Origin: Candidatus Electrothrix rattekaaiensis
Lineage (GTDB): Bacteria > Desulfobacterota > Desulfobulbia > Desulfobulbales > Desulfobulbaceae
DNA length: 64,000 nt
Assembly: GCA_032595675.1 (NCBI GenBank)
Contig: JAVQMD010000002.1
Span: 496,001 to 560,000, forward strand
Reading direction: 5' to 3'
Each line of letters opens with the position of its first letter. The stretch's first letter is position 1. The notes below the pieces were generated by a model. That model worked only from the letters and a program-made list of their open reading frames with translations, did not search any database and was not told the origin of the DNA. A program made the position numbers and the translations under genes. Shown here in pieces: positions 51,765 through 61,489 of the stretch.

Positions 51765-53495
51765 ATGTCAGCAAAAGATTTTGACCTCATTCACGCTGCT
51801 AGAACTGAAGATCTTGAAGATAGTCAGATTAGCGAATTAGCTGTTATCGGAAAAACAGAGGCAGAAGTAATCAGCAAGTTAAAGTTTAGCGGTGCTCACC
51901 TTCTTCAGGGAGCGAGAGGGATTGGTAAATCAATGCTTCTCAGAGAGACTGAAGCGGAATTGGATAGGGATTTTAAAAATGATCGATTCCTTGCTGTTTA
52001 CGTTAGCTTCAAAACCAGTACTCTTTTAGAGGGGGTTAAAGCCGACAACAAAAATGCATTTCAAATCTGGGTTGGCGCAAAAATACTTCAAGCCCTTTAT
52101 GAAAAATTAATTGACAAAGGAATCATAGTAGCTGACTCATCGTCAGATCCCTTTAAACGGATATTCGGTATAGAAACTGTATTTGGTATGAAGAATGCAC
52201 TTCAGGAAAAAATACACCTTCTACAGAGGCTATCAAAAAATGAAAATAAAGAAGAGGTACTAAAAAAGCTAGGAAGAGATTTTCTTGATAAAGTTAATGA
52301 TATCTCATATGTGTTAGAAATTATTAAAGAGATAACATCTGAGTACAGCTTAAATCGAATTGTGTTTTTATTTGATGAGGCTGCGCATACATTCATACCG
52401 GAACAACAGGAAATTTTTTTTGAAATATTCAAGCTATTGCATGGTGGAAAAATCGCTGTAAAGGCTGCGGTTTACCCTTCTATAACTTCATACGGGAAAA
52501 ACTTCGAGATAGGGCATGATGCAATTTTAATAACTTTGGGGACATTTGAACCGGGAACCTCTGGTCGTGATGCTTCAAGGAAGCTGTATAGAGAACTCAT
52601 AACCAAAAGAATTCCTGAAGGTGGATTACGAAAAGAAATATTTGCTAAAGGCGAATTATTGGATCAGTGCATATATTTGTCTTCTGGGAATCCTCGAGCA
52701 TTCTTACATCTATTAAACCGGGTTTATGATAGAGGATACACAGATAGAGCATTGTTGTTGGCCACTCAAGACTACGTTGATCAAGAACTTTTACCTTATC
52801 ATTTAGGTCTTTCAAAACGGCTCCCAAAATATTCCCATCACGTCAAGCTAGGGCTGGATATACTAAGAGAATACATCATACCTGAGATTCGTAAAAAAAA
52901 TAAACGGGAAAAAAAGACACCGTATCAGTCTGCATTCTTTACTTTGCAGCGAGACATGCCGCCAAATCTAAAGCTGGCACTTGATCTTCTTTGCTATTCA
53001 GGAGTTCTCTCTAAACAGGGGACCGTGAAAATAGCGTCTAGGAAAACAGGACCGAGATATATGGTCCATCTCGCATTATTATTTACAGAAAAAGCTTTTA
53101 TATCTAATAAGTTTAACGAAACTATTGGCATGATAAGCCTAACTGACTATAGAGAATTTAGCTCAGGGGACTCCTCGTTTGCTAGTTATTTAGAACAATT
53201 AAGGCAGTCCTCGGAGGAATGCCAAGAATGTTCCTCCGAAATACCCCCCAATGCCAAATTCTGTCCAGAATGCGGTGTCAAGGTTATTGAAAAATCTATT
53301 GTTGGCGAATTGCTGGATGATCCGGTAAGAAATATTTCAATTAGTTCTGCGATCGCAGATAGAGTAGAACCTGAGTACCCACAGGTCGGAAATGTTATTC
53401 ATGCAACTCGTCAAGATTTAATGAATATTAACTACATCAAAGAAGTAAGATCGAAAATGATTAAAAATGCGGCCGAGGAATACATCTCTGGCTAA
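51765..53495 (+). CDS. P-loop ATPase with C-terminal zinc ribbon, two-gene system
   Basis: The 576-residue protein has Walker A GARGIGKSM (49-57), Walker B RIVFLFDEAAHTF (about 199-211), and a sensor-like GNPRAFLHLLNR (near 313) as in Orc1/Cdc6-like and STAND-type ATPases. The middle (365-440) is charged and helical. A CxxC...CxxC zinc ribbon lies at about 486-505 (CQECSSEIPPNAKFCPECG). Such an ATPase beside a small partner, downstream of restriction genes, points to a defence or sensing role, which is inference. The codon use is A/T-rich compared with rsmE and dtd. Confidence 0.75.
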   Translation: MSAKDFDLIHAARTEDLEDSQISELAVIGKTEAEVISKLKFSGAHLLQGARGIGKSMLLRETEAELDRDFKNDRFLAVYVSFKTSTLLEGVKADNKNAFQIWVGAKILQALYEKLIDKGIIVADSSSDPFKRIFGIETVFGMKNALQEKIHLLQRLSKNENKEEVLKKLGRDFLDKVNDISYVLEIIKEITSEYSLNRIVFLFDEAAHTFIPEQQEIFFEIFKLLHGGKIAVKAAVYPSITSYGKNFEIGHDAILITLGTFEPGTSGRDASRKLYRELITKRIPEGGLRKEIFAKGELLDQCIYLSSGNPRAFLHLLNRVYDRGYTDRALLLATQDYVDQELLPYHLGLSKRLPKYSHHVKLGLDILREYIIPEIRKKNKREKKTPYQSAFFTLQRDMPPNLKLALDLLCYSGVLSKQGTVKIASRKTGPRYMVHLALLFTEKAFISNKFNETIGMISLTDYREFSSGDSSFASYLEQLRQSSEECQECSSEIPPNAKFCPECGVKVIEKSIVGELLDDPVRNISISSAIADRVEPEYPQVGNVIHATRQDLMNINYIKEVRSKMIKNAAEEYISG

Positions 53496-53662
53496 ACAGC
53501 TAACTGTCGGCAGTGTGGGTAATGTCGAACTCATTCCTAAGTGGTTACAGCCTGTGATTCATGGCATAAATGGTAAGAAAACAAATCTCTGTTCCAAAAG
53601 CTCAGAGCAGCCCCTAAACAGGTTCCTTTTTTTATCGACAAGAATACTCAAAGAATACAACC

Positions 53663-54112
53663 ATGCGAGCAGTAATCCAACGAGTAACATCCGCCAAAGT
53701 AACAGTCGACGACCGACAAACCGGGGCCATCGGTGAGGGCCTGCTGGTGCTCCTGGGCGTTCATAAGGACGACGAACAAAAGGACATTACTTGGTTGGCC
53801 GACAAGATCATCAATCTTCGTATTTTTGAAGACGAAGACGGCAAGATGAACTACTCTCTGGCAGACACCGGAGGCTCCATGCTCATCGTGTCCCAGTTCA
53901 CTCTGCTGGCTGACTGCCGCAAAGGTCGTCGTCCCTCTTGGTCAGAGGCTGCACCGCCAGACAAGGCACGAAAAATGTACGAGGAATTTATCCGGGCTGT
54001 TGCCGACGCTGGCATTACCACTGCTACTGGAGAATTCCAGGCCATGATGGAAGTCAGTCTGGTTAATTCCGGCCCGGTCACTATTCTGCTTGATTCTCAC
54101 AAGAAATTTTAG
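53663..54112 (+). CDS. dtd: D-aminoacyl-tRNA deacylase
   Basis: The 149-residue protein has the start [17 protein letters not shown], the [16 protein letters not shown] motif with the catalytic GQxT-like site, and [11 protein letters not shown]. It removes D-amino acids from mischarged tRNA. It marks the return to core genome after the defence stretch. The 167 bp before it hold no other gene. Confidence 0.96.
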   Translation: MRAVIQRVTSAKVTVDDRQTGAIGEGLLVLLGVHKDDEQKDITWLADKIINLRIFEDEDGKMNYSLADTGGSMLIVSQFTLLADCRKGRRPSWSEAAPPDKARKMYEEFIRAVADAGITTATGEFQAMMEVSLVNSGPVTILLDSHKKF

Positions 54113-54182
54113 GAAGATACATCTGCTGCTTTTTTCCGGTCTTATCCGGTACCCGTCAAATTCAACCCGAACAAGATCTCAT

Positions 54183-57107
54183 ATGACAGATTTCACTCCT
54201 GGTTCCACCTATCATGGATTCATCCTTCGCCGAAAAGAGCATGTTGCCGATATTAATTCCGAGGTGTATCTCTTTGAGCATGAAGTGCTCGGTACACCGG
54301 CTCTGGCTATAAAAAACGCGGATCCGAATAAAACCTTCTGCTTCACCTTTCAGACCGTTCCAGAGGACTCCACCGGTGTTGCCCATATCCTGGAGCATTC
54401 CGTGCTCATGGGATCAAAAAAATATCCTATTCATGATGTATTCGGCGAGATCAATAAGGGTGGACTGACCACCTTCCTCAATGCCATGACCGGTTCCGAC
54501 ACCACCTGGTACCCCTTTGCCAGTCGCAATATGACGGAATATTTTAATATCATGGATGTCTATTGCGATGTTGCCCTTAATCCGCTGCTCCCGCGCAGCA
54601 CCTTTGAGCAGGAGGGCTGGCATTATCATAAGGAATCGGCAGACGCTCCTCTGCAACTCCAGGGCGTGGTGCTTAATGAGATGAAAGGGGCTTTTTCCGA
54701 TCCCATCCGTTCCATATTTCATCACACCTTTGGCGGCCTGATGCCTAGCTCCACCTATGTCCATGAATCCGGTGGTGATCCGTCCGTCATACCTGATCTC
54801 AGTTATGAGCAGTTTGTCGCGTTTCATCAAAAGCATTATCATCCTACCAACGGGATGTTGTTTTTTTACGGTGATGCGGATCTGGATCAGGAGCTTGCTG
54901 CGGTGCAGGATAATTTCCTTGCAGACTATGATAGTCCCGGCACCAAGGCCGAGGTTGTGCAGGGCGATGACATCAGCGAGCCAGTCTTTATCGAGGACAG
55001 CTATGCTGTGCAACCGGGCAGTGAGCTGAGCGGTAAGACCTATCTGGCTGTGGGAACCGCTGTGGGCACAGTGCTTGATCGTCAGCAGAACACTGCCTTT
55101 CAGATCATCGCCAATATCCTCTATAACTCCGATGCCTCGCCCTTAAAAAAGGCCATTGTCGAGGCTGGTTTATGTCGGGATTTTGGCGGACTTTTCCTCG
55201 CGGATTCCTGTTATAAGACCTTTATGATGACCTATTTGGCCGGATCTGAGGCAGATAAACGGGACAGCTTTCTTGAGCTTTATCGCCGCACCCTGAGCGA
55301 AATCGTTGAGCAGGGGCTTGATCGTGATCTTGTTCTTTCCGAACTGAATAAGTATGAATTTGCTTTCCGGGAAGAGCTGACCAAGGCCCAGCGGGGGTTG
55401 GACCTCATCGGTAAGGCCCTGCCCGCCCTGAAGCACGGCTCTGATCCCTTTGAGTCCTTGGCTGTTGAGGAGATATTTGCCTCAATTCGGGAAAAGGCCT
55501 TGGAAGAAAATTATTTTGAGGAGCTTATTCGCAACGAGCTTCTGGAAAATCCGGCCTTTGTTGCAGTCACCCTGTCTCCTGATCCGGAAAAGGCCGCCCG
55601 CACAGCGGCGAAGGAGCAGTTGCGGCTGGCAGCCTATGAGCAGACCCTTGATCAAGAAAAGACAGCAGCCCTGATCGCCAATACCCAGGAGTTGATGCAG
55701 CTTCAGCAGACCCCGAATACAGAGGAGACTCTTGCTTTACTGCCCCGTCTTTCTCGCCAGGATCTGGAACGGAAACCTGATTTTTTGCAGGCAGAAGTGA
55801 CGGATGGCGATGCTGTGACCTACATTACCAATGAATTGGAGACCAATGCTATCGCCTATGTGCAGATCGGACTGGATTGCTCGACAATTTCTGCGGACTT
55901 GCTGCCTTGGCTTGATCTCTTTGCCACCATCGCTACAGAGATCGGTACCGGCTCTCGGGACTATATGCGTTTTGCTAAAGATGTCAATATCTGCACCGGT
56001 GGTTTCAGTCATTCCTTTGCCAATTATCAGCAGATGAATGCCCCAGAAACCCTGCATTCGCTCCTCTGGTTCCAGGTCAAGGCGTTATCCGGCTATCTGC
56101 CCGAGGCCCTAGAACTGGTCAGCGAGGTCTTTGCTGATCTTGACCTGAGCAATCGGCAACGTATCCGGGAGATTGTCTTCCGGGAATTTACCTGGACAGA
56201 ACATACTGTTCAGAGCGAGGGCTATAATCTGGCCGCCTCCAGGGTTTTTGCCCAGCTGAGTCAGTCTGGGATGATCAACGAGTATGTTCATGGTGTCACT
56301 TCGTACTTGAAACTGAAAGAACTGGTAGCAGACTACGAGGAGCATGAAGAGGCCTTTATTGTTCGCCTTGAAGCCTTGCGTACCCAGGTATTTCAGCCGG
56401 AAAATTTAAAGATTGCCGTTACCGGCTCTTCTGAAGATATTGATAAGATAAAGGAGGGTACTGGGGCTCTACGTGCTTCTCTGCCCGGAACCCGGCAGCC
56501 GGTGACGGAGCTTACGTTTCCCGAGCTGCCTGCCAACCAGGGATTCACCACGTCTGCTGATGTTGTTTATAATGTGCAGGGCTGTAATTTGTTCACTGAT
56601 CCTGAGCAATACACAGGTGAGTTCGAGGTGCTCAAAACCTGGTTGTCTCGTGACTACCTCTGGAATACCGTACGGCAGCTAGGCGGGGCCTATGGTTGCT
56701 TTGTTCAACTCCATCAACTGACCGGTAATGTTGCTTTGGTGAGTTATCGGGATCCTCAGATAAGCAAGACCTATGCTGCCTATGATGCCATTGCAATTGC
56801 TGTTCGTGAGCTTGAGCTCAGTCGGGAAAAATTGGATCAACTGATTATCGGCACCTATGGTTCGCTGAATCCGCTTCAGTCACCGGCTGCACAGGGGCTT
56901 ACAGCTCGTAATGAGTATCTTTGCGGGATTACGCCGGAGTATAAACAGCAACGTATTGCCAAGGTTATCGACACCGAGGTGGAAGCTATGCAGGCCTATG
57001 CGCCGTTTTGGGAAAAACTCACTGAGCATCCTTTTCGGGCAACCATAGGGAGCGGTGAAAAAATCCGAGAACAGGCTGGTCTTTTTGATGATATTTTTGA
57101 GCTGTAA
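54183..57107 (+). CDS. M16C metalloprotease, PreP/insulinase-like
   Basis: ATG 54183 (MTDFTPGSTYHGFILRRKEH) is chosen over an upstream frame that overlaps dtd. The 974 residues match the presequence protease PreP: the inverted zinc motif HILEH (68-72), a second acidic residue further on, and four M16 domains, with YGDADLDQE and GGAYGCFVQ. It degrades short unstructured peptides. No signal peptide is visible, so the site is cytosolic. Confidence 0.93.
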   Translation: MTDFTPGSTYHGFILRRKEHVADINSEVYLFEHEVLGTPALAIKNADPNKTFCFTFQTVPEDSTGVAHILEHSVLMGSKKYPIHDVFGEINKGGLTTFLNAMTGSDTTWYPFASRNMTEYFNIMDVYCDVALNPLLPRSTFEQEGWHYHKESADAPLQLQGVVLNEMKGAFSDPIRSIFHHTFGGLMPSSTYVHESGGDPSVIPDLSYEQFVAFHQKHYHPTNGMLFFYGDADLDQELAAVQDNFLADYDSPGTKAEVVQGDDISEPVFIEDSYAVQPGSELSGKTYLAVGTAVGTVLDRQQNTAFQIIANILYNSDASPLKKAIVEAGLCRDFGGLFLADSCYKTFMMTYLAGSEADKRDSFLELYRRTLSEIVEQGLDRDLVLSELNKYEFAFREELTKAQRGLDLIGKALPALKHGSDPFESLAVEEIFASIREKALEENYFEELIRNELLENPAFVAVTLSPDPEKAARTAAKEQLRLAAYEQTLDQEKTAALIANTQELMQLQQTPNTEETLALLPRLSRQDLERKPDFLQAEVTDGDAVTYITNELETNAIAYVQIGLDCSTISADLLPWLDLFATIATEIGTGSRDYMRFAKDVNICTGGFSHSFANYQQMNAPETLHSLLWFQVKALSGYLPEALELVSEVFADLDLSNRQRIREIVFREFTWTEHTVQSEGYNLAASRVFAQLSQSGMINEYVHGVTSYLKLKELVADYEEHEEAFIVRLEALRTQVFQPENLKIAVTGSSEDIDKIKEGTGALRASLPGTRQPVTELTFPELPANQGFTTSADVVYNVQGCNLFTDPEQYTGEFEVLKTWLSRDYLWNTVRQLGGAYGCFVQLHQLTGNVALVSYRDPQISKTYAAYDAIAIAVRELELSREKLDQLIIGTYGSLNPLQSPAAQGLTARNEYLCGITPEYKQQRIAKVIDTEVEAMQAYAPFWEKLTEHPFRATIGSGEKIREQAGLFDDIFEL

Positions 57108-57117
57108 AAACTACGGA

Positions 57118-57144
57118 TAGGGGCACGGCACGCCATGCCCCTAC
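57118..57144. repeat. Dispersed palindrome, GTAGGGGCACGGC family (copy 3)
   Basis: TAGGGGCACGGCACGCCATGCCCCTA lies 10 bp after the M16 gene and forms a hairpin with one mismatch. It lies between convergent genes. Confidence 0.8.
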
Positions 57145-57156
57145 CTGCTACCTACT

Positions 57157-58314
57157 TTACTGCTCGCCGGAAACTTCGGCAGTGGCAGAAGATGTCTCCT
57201 GAACATCTTGTAGAGCAGGGCGATGCTCTTTCAGATAAATATCTGATAGGGTCTGAAAGGCGGTGACGATCAGGGGGCCGTAAATAATGCCGAGAACCCC
57301 GAACAGGGACATCCCGCCGAGAATGGCCAGAAATACCAGTAGGGTGTGCATTTTGACCTGATTTCCCACAAACTTAGGTTTGAGCAGGTACTCGACACTG
57401 AAGGACAGGACTGCATAAAAAATAAAGGTGGCAGCGGCTTGACCGGGCGAGCCGTTCAGCAGAAGAAGTGCAGAAGCCGGAAGCAGCACCAGACCAATAC
57501 CGAAGATGGGGAGAAAGGCCAGTATCCCCATCACTCCTGCCCAGAGTACCGGTGAATTGATACCCAGTATTGCGAAAAATATCCCTCCCATAACCCCCTG
57601 AAAGACCCCGCTGATCCCGTTTCCCACCAGGATGACTCCCGAAATATCAAGAAATTTTTTCAACAAGAGATTGTCCTGCTCTTCAGGTAACGGTGATAAG
57701 CGCGTGATGAAGCGGATCAGGTGGTCTATCTCAATAAGCAGAAAATAGATCATCAGGATGAGAAAGCAGAACTGAAGGACAAAGCTCATGATATTCGCCG
57801 CCCAGACAGAGGCCTTGCTGTAGATAAACAGTCCGGCATCCTTGCTGAGTTCGGAGAATATTCCGGTAATGTCGGCTGGCTGGAAATTAATGCCAAAGCC
57901 CTGCAGGGCTTCCTGGCTCTGGGTGATCCATTTACTGTCCTGAATGACCTGCTGGAGCTTGAGCAGCATATTGCTGTCCCGGCCCAGTTGATAGACATTC
58001 AGAGCTTCTGTGGACAGGACAGCGATACAGAAGGTTAAGGGAATAAAAACGATAAGGGCGACAAGGACGCAGGTCAGACTGGATGCCATCCAGGGGGATA
58101 CCCATTTGTTCAGCCAAGTATAGACCGGGCGAAAAATACCTGCCAGCAGAAAGGCCAAGATGAGAAGCTGCCAAAAGGGCCAGAGGACTAGGCCGAGCAG
58201 GAGAACAGAGATCAGAAAGACCACTGTGAAATAGGGTGATTGAACGGTATCCTCTTGGGCGTGTATCGGTTCCTTATGCAGGTCTCGAGGCAGGTCTTGT
58301 GATGTATTTTGCAT
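57157..58314 (-). CDS. AI-2E family transporter
   Basis: The 385-residue protein has eight predicted helices, with the family core PVYTWLNKWVSPWMASSLTC, VLFAGVMGILAFLPIFGIGL-type helices, and LILLNGSPG. Members export autoinducer-2 or transport other small solutes; the substrate is not fixed by the sequence. The N terminus is charged (DLHKEPIHAQEDTVQ). Confidence 0.85.
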   Translation of the reverse strand: MQNTSQDLPRDLHKEPIHAQEDTVQSPYFTVVFLISVLLLGLVLWPFWQLLILAFLLAGIFRPVYTWLNKWVSPWMASSLTCVLVALIVFIPLTFCIAVLSTEALNVYQLGRDSNMLLKLQQVIQDSKWITQSQEALQGFGINFQPADITGIFSELSKDAGLFIYSKASVWAANIMSFVLQFCFLILMIYFLLIEIDHLIRFITRLSPLPEEQDNLLLKKFLDISGVILVGNGISGVFQGVMGGIFFAILGINSPVLWAGVMGILAFLPIFGIGLVLLPASALLLLNGSPGQAAATFIFYAVLSFSVEYLLKPKFVGNQVKMHTLLVFLAILGGMSLFGVLGIIYGPLIVTAFQTLSDIYLKEHRPALQDVQETSSATAEVSGEQ

Positions 58315-58557
58315 GGCAGAACAGTAGGATGGGGCCTCTGGGTGAGATTCGACAGAATTGCCGGACAGAATGGTTGATCATTTCATCCTTGCCAAGGATG
58401 ATAACAGATAATCGATAAGGAAACAAGAGGGGAAGAGAGAATGGGTGGGGTAGGGTATGCTGCGGGGTATGCCAAAGAAGCCTCTAATGAGTTTTTCAGG
58501 AAGGTATCCGGGGTGCCCAGCAGCACCCCAGTTCATACTTCATGGTTGTTGTCTGGT

Positions 58558-59889
58558 TTATTTTTCCAGCTTATCTGTGAGGATTTCTACCTGCTGGCGA
58601 ACCGTATTTTTTTGCGCGATATCTCGATTGATAACTTTAACCGCATACATCACCGTGGAATGATCCCTGTTATAGAGATCACCGATATGGGCTAAAGATT
58701 CTTCGGTATATTTCCTAGTTAGGTACATGGCTATCTGGCGGGGAAAGGAGATGGCCCGTTTGCGCGAACGGGAGGTCAGCTCTTCAACAGAGATTCTGTA
58801 CTGACTGGAAATAATATCACGAATCATCCTGCCGTTGAGTTGTTTCTGCTGCTGTAAATCACCAAATCCCTCCAGTACACTACGGACGATAGCCATATCA
58901 GGAGGGGCGTTGTATACGCTTGCTTTCGCCTTAATCCCCATAAGAGCACTTTCAATGCGGCGGATATCACCTTGGAGTTGATCTGCCAGATAATGGACAT
59001 GCTCTTCTGCTAGGTTTAAGTTGCTGTGCGCGGCTTTGTGGCGAATAATAGAAACCCTGGTCTTGTATTCAGGAGCCTCAATATCGGTGATCAGGCCGGA
59101 GGTCATCCGGGAGCGAAAATCTTCATCTAACCCCTTGATATCCCGTGCCGGAATTGAAGAGGTCATGATCACTCTCTTGCCCGATTTGATCAAGTAATCA
59201 AGAACATTATTGAGTTCTTCCTGGGTTTTTGTCTTGCCAGCTAAGGTGTGGACGTCTTCAACCAGCAGCAGGTCACAGCCATGGATAAAGCGATTGGAGA
59301 ATTGCTGCATGCTGTTGCTGCGGATGCTTTTGACCATTTCGGCGGAAAATTGTTGGGCCGTCAGGTAATGCATGCGGGTTCTTGGGGCGTTATGCATAAC
59401 TTGATGCACAACCGCCTGGGTAAGATGGCTTTTCCCCAGACCGGTACCGGAGGTCATGAACAGATTATTGCCAAAGGTGTAGTCTGCGGCGGCAATGGCG
59501 TTGCATGCTGAACGAGCCAGCATATTTGATTCGCCGACCAAGAATTGATCAAAGGTGTAGGCCGGATGCAGCGATCTGATAGTAGACTTAAACGTGTCCA
59601 TGCCTGGGAGACGTAATTGACCGGAGCCGTTTTTTTCCTCCTGAGGAGCAGGCGGAAGGTTTGACACAGTCAACGATACCGCAGGTGGGGAGTCTATGAT
59701 TTTACCAAGATTTGATTCAATAAGCCCTAAGTAACGTTCTTTCACCCAAGCACAAAAAAAACGATCCGGGCAGGCAATCTGCAAGATCTTGTCATCCTCC
59801 TGTACACAAGACAGAGGTTTGATCCAAAGGCTGTATTCACTTTCAGAAAGTGAGCTGGATAAAGAATTTTTGACGGTGTCCCAGAGCAT
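58558..59889 (-). CDS. dnaA: Chromosomal replication initiator DnaA
   Basis: The 443-residue protein has domain I (1-80), Walker A SGTGLGKSHL (near 146), Walker B LLLVEDVH (near 208), and the DNA-binding domain signature RDHSTVMYAVKVINRD. It binds DnaA boxes and opens the origin. The gene is not beside dnaN, and the upstream region shows no clear DnaA boxes, so the origin may be elsewhere. A GGGGTGC/GCACCCC hairpin lies past its stop at 58509-58529. Confidence 0.94.
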   Translation of the reverse strand: MLWDTVKNSLSSSLSESEYSLWIKPLSCVQEDDKILQIACPDRFFCAWVKERYLGLIESNLGKIIDSPPAVSLTVSNLPPAPQEEKNGSGQLRLPGMDTFKSTIRSLHPAYTFDQFLVGESNMLARSACNAIAAADYTFGNNLFMTSGTGLGKSHLTQAVVHQVMHNAPRTRMHYLTAQQFSAEMVKSIRSNSMQQFSNRFIHGCDLLLVEDVHTLAGKTKTQEELNNVLDYLIKSGKRVIMTSSIPARDIKGLDEDFRSRMTSGLITDIEAPEYKTRVSIIRHKAAHSNLNLAEEHVHYLADQLQGDIRRIESALMGIKAKASVYNAPPDMAIVRSVLEGFGDLQQQKQLNGRMIRDIISSQYRISVEELTSRSRKRAISFPRQIAMYLTRKYTEESLAHIGDLYNRDHSTVMYAVKVINRDIAQKNTVRQQVEILTDKLEK

Positions 59890-60559
59890 ATATGGTTCTG
59901 TTTGAATAAAATGAGTCTTTGATGACCAAGGTTACTTTGATGAGGAAATGATTACCTTATTGTATTATTTTTTTTATATCAGGATCATTTTTAACTGAAA
60001 ATGCGTTTCTCGGTCAAAAATGATTAGGCTTGATTTTCATGCAAACTTCAATAGAGAAGGTGGGGGGATGAATTCCACGAATGAGCAGGATTTACGGGCA
60101 ATAGAAGTTGGAACATGGCTTAACAGCATACTTTTTGGATGTTTTTTGTTTATGTTGTTTATTTTCATATAGATGCTGTGATTGAGGGGACGTTTTTAGC
60201 GAAATTGACCTTAGGGGAAATTGCTCCATACTCTTCGAGGCTGTATTGATCTTTAAAAAACTCTATTTTTAGGTTACTGGTTTCAGGACTCCTTGAAACC
60301 CTCTTCTCAACGGCCTTAAGATGATGGCACTTGAAAAAAAATAATTTTGTTCGTGGAGCGCGGTTCTTGGTGAACAGTTGCCTCCAGTATTATCTGGTTA
60401 ACCTTTCTTTATGATAATGAATTTTATTCTTTCCGAAGAAAAATTCTGACAGAGATTTTTAACTTCTTATCAGAAAAAAGGGGGGTAATGCACCGTGTAC
60501 AGGGGAAGGCGAAGAACCTGTGCGTCAGAAAGCGGAGTTAAGAGGGGAGGGCTGATACA
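59890..60559. other. A/T-rich region upstream of dnaA
   Basis: These 670 bp are A/T-rich with runs such as TATTTTTTTTATATCAGG. No TTATNCACA-type DnaA boxes were found by eye, so origin status is not supported. It contains the small open frame at 60068-60172. Confidence 0.5.
60068..60172 (+). CDS. Possible small membrane protein
   Basis: This 34-residue frame (MNSTNEQDLRAIEVGTWLNS, then a hydrophobic end ILFGCFLFMLFIFI) has a strong GGTGGGGGG ribosome-binding site 5-10 bp upstream. It is far below normal gene-caller limits. The hydrophobic C terminus could insert in the membrane. No homologue is recognised. Confidence 0.35.
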   Translation: MNSTNEQDLRAIEVGTWLNSILFGCFLFMLFIFI

Positions 60560-61342
60560 CTATCCTGATACAGCAAGGTACCAAGACCAGAGAGCAAGGA
60601 TGTCTTCTCGGAAAAAAAGCCAGGACATAGCAGCTAAGGATAAAAAAGGACCAAAGGGAATTTTAGTTTGGCCTCCTTTTTTTTGGCTGAACATGGCGGC
60701 GATGCCGACAACGGAACCGGTCAACGAACTGAAGAAAATTATAAAGAGTAGGCATTGATAACCGAGAAAGGCCCCGATCATGGCCAGCAGCTTGATGTCC
60801 CCGCCGCCCATGCCCTCGCGCCCTGTGAGGAGGGCGTACCCTTTGGCGACCGCATAAAGAATTCCCCCTCCCAGGAGAATGCCTAAGCCGGATTCCTGCC
60901 AGCTGACCAAGGGGTTGAAGAAAGAGCTGGCAAAGCCGATGAGGATGCCGGGCAGGCTTATCTTGTCTGGAATAATTTGTAGGTGGATATCAATGAAAAT
61001 GATGACCAGCAGGGCGGCAAGAAAGAGGAAATAAAAGGGCAGGATAAGGGAAAACCCAAAGCGATTATACAGAGCCAAGGAGAGGAGTGCCATGCAGAGT
61101 TCCACAACCGGGTACTGCAAGGAGATCGGAACCTTGCAGGTTCGGCATTTTCCCCGCAGGACAAGATAGCTGAGAACAGGGATGTTTTCGTACCAGTGGA
61201 GGTCAGTGCCGCATTTCGGGCAATGAGAGGCCGGAAAAACCACGGATTGGGACTCATCAGGCAGTCTGAAGATGACCACATTGAGGAAGGAGCCGATGAG
61301 AGCACCGAAAATAAAGCTGTAGAGAAGAAGGAGGGTTTCCAT
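60560..61342 (-). CDS. pilD: Type IV prepilin peptidase (A24)
   Basis: The 260-residue enzyme has the N-terminal zinc-binding pairs CPKC (41-44) and CRTC (near 66), the catalytic Asp in IDIHLQIIPD, and GMGGGDIKLLAMIG. It cleaves and N-methylates type IV pilins and type II secretion pseudopilins. Eight helices are visible. The single gene has no pilus neighbours here. Confidence 0.93.
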   Translation of the reverse strand: METLLLLYSFIFGALIGSFLNVVIFRLPDESQSVVFPASHCPKCGTDLHWYENIPVLSYLVLRGKCRTCKVPISLQYPVVELCMALLSLALYNRFGFSLILPFYFLFLAALLVIIFIDIHLQIIPDKISLPGILIGFASSFFNPLVSWQESGLGILLGGGILYAVAKGYALLTGREGMGGGDIKLLAMIGAFLGYQCLLFIIFFSSLTGSVVGIAAMFSQKKGGQTKIPFGPFLSLAAMSWLFFREDILALWSWYLAVSG

Positions 61343-61489
61343 GTTTATATAGATGTTATGTTGATCGCTGCTTTTTGGGAGTGAATAATGTTTCCTTGAA
61401 TCAAAAGCCGGTGCCGGTTATTATACCCGAATCAGCAGGCGGTATTCCTGTCTCTTTTTCGATGTTTAATTCTAATAATAGCCTTTTTC

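Noticed and set aside
53467-53736. 89-residue frame between the ATPase and dtd
   Set aside because: It overlaps both real genes in another frame and has no ribosome-binding site.
59890-60559. Chromosome origin (oriC) next to dnaA
   Set aside because: The stretch is A/T-rich, but no cluster of TTATNCACA-like boxes was found, and dnaN, gidA or parAB are not adjacent.
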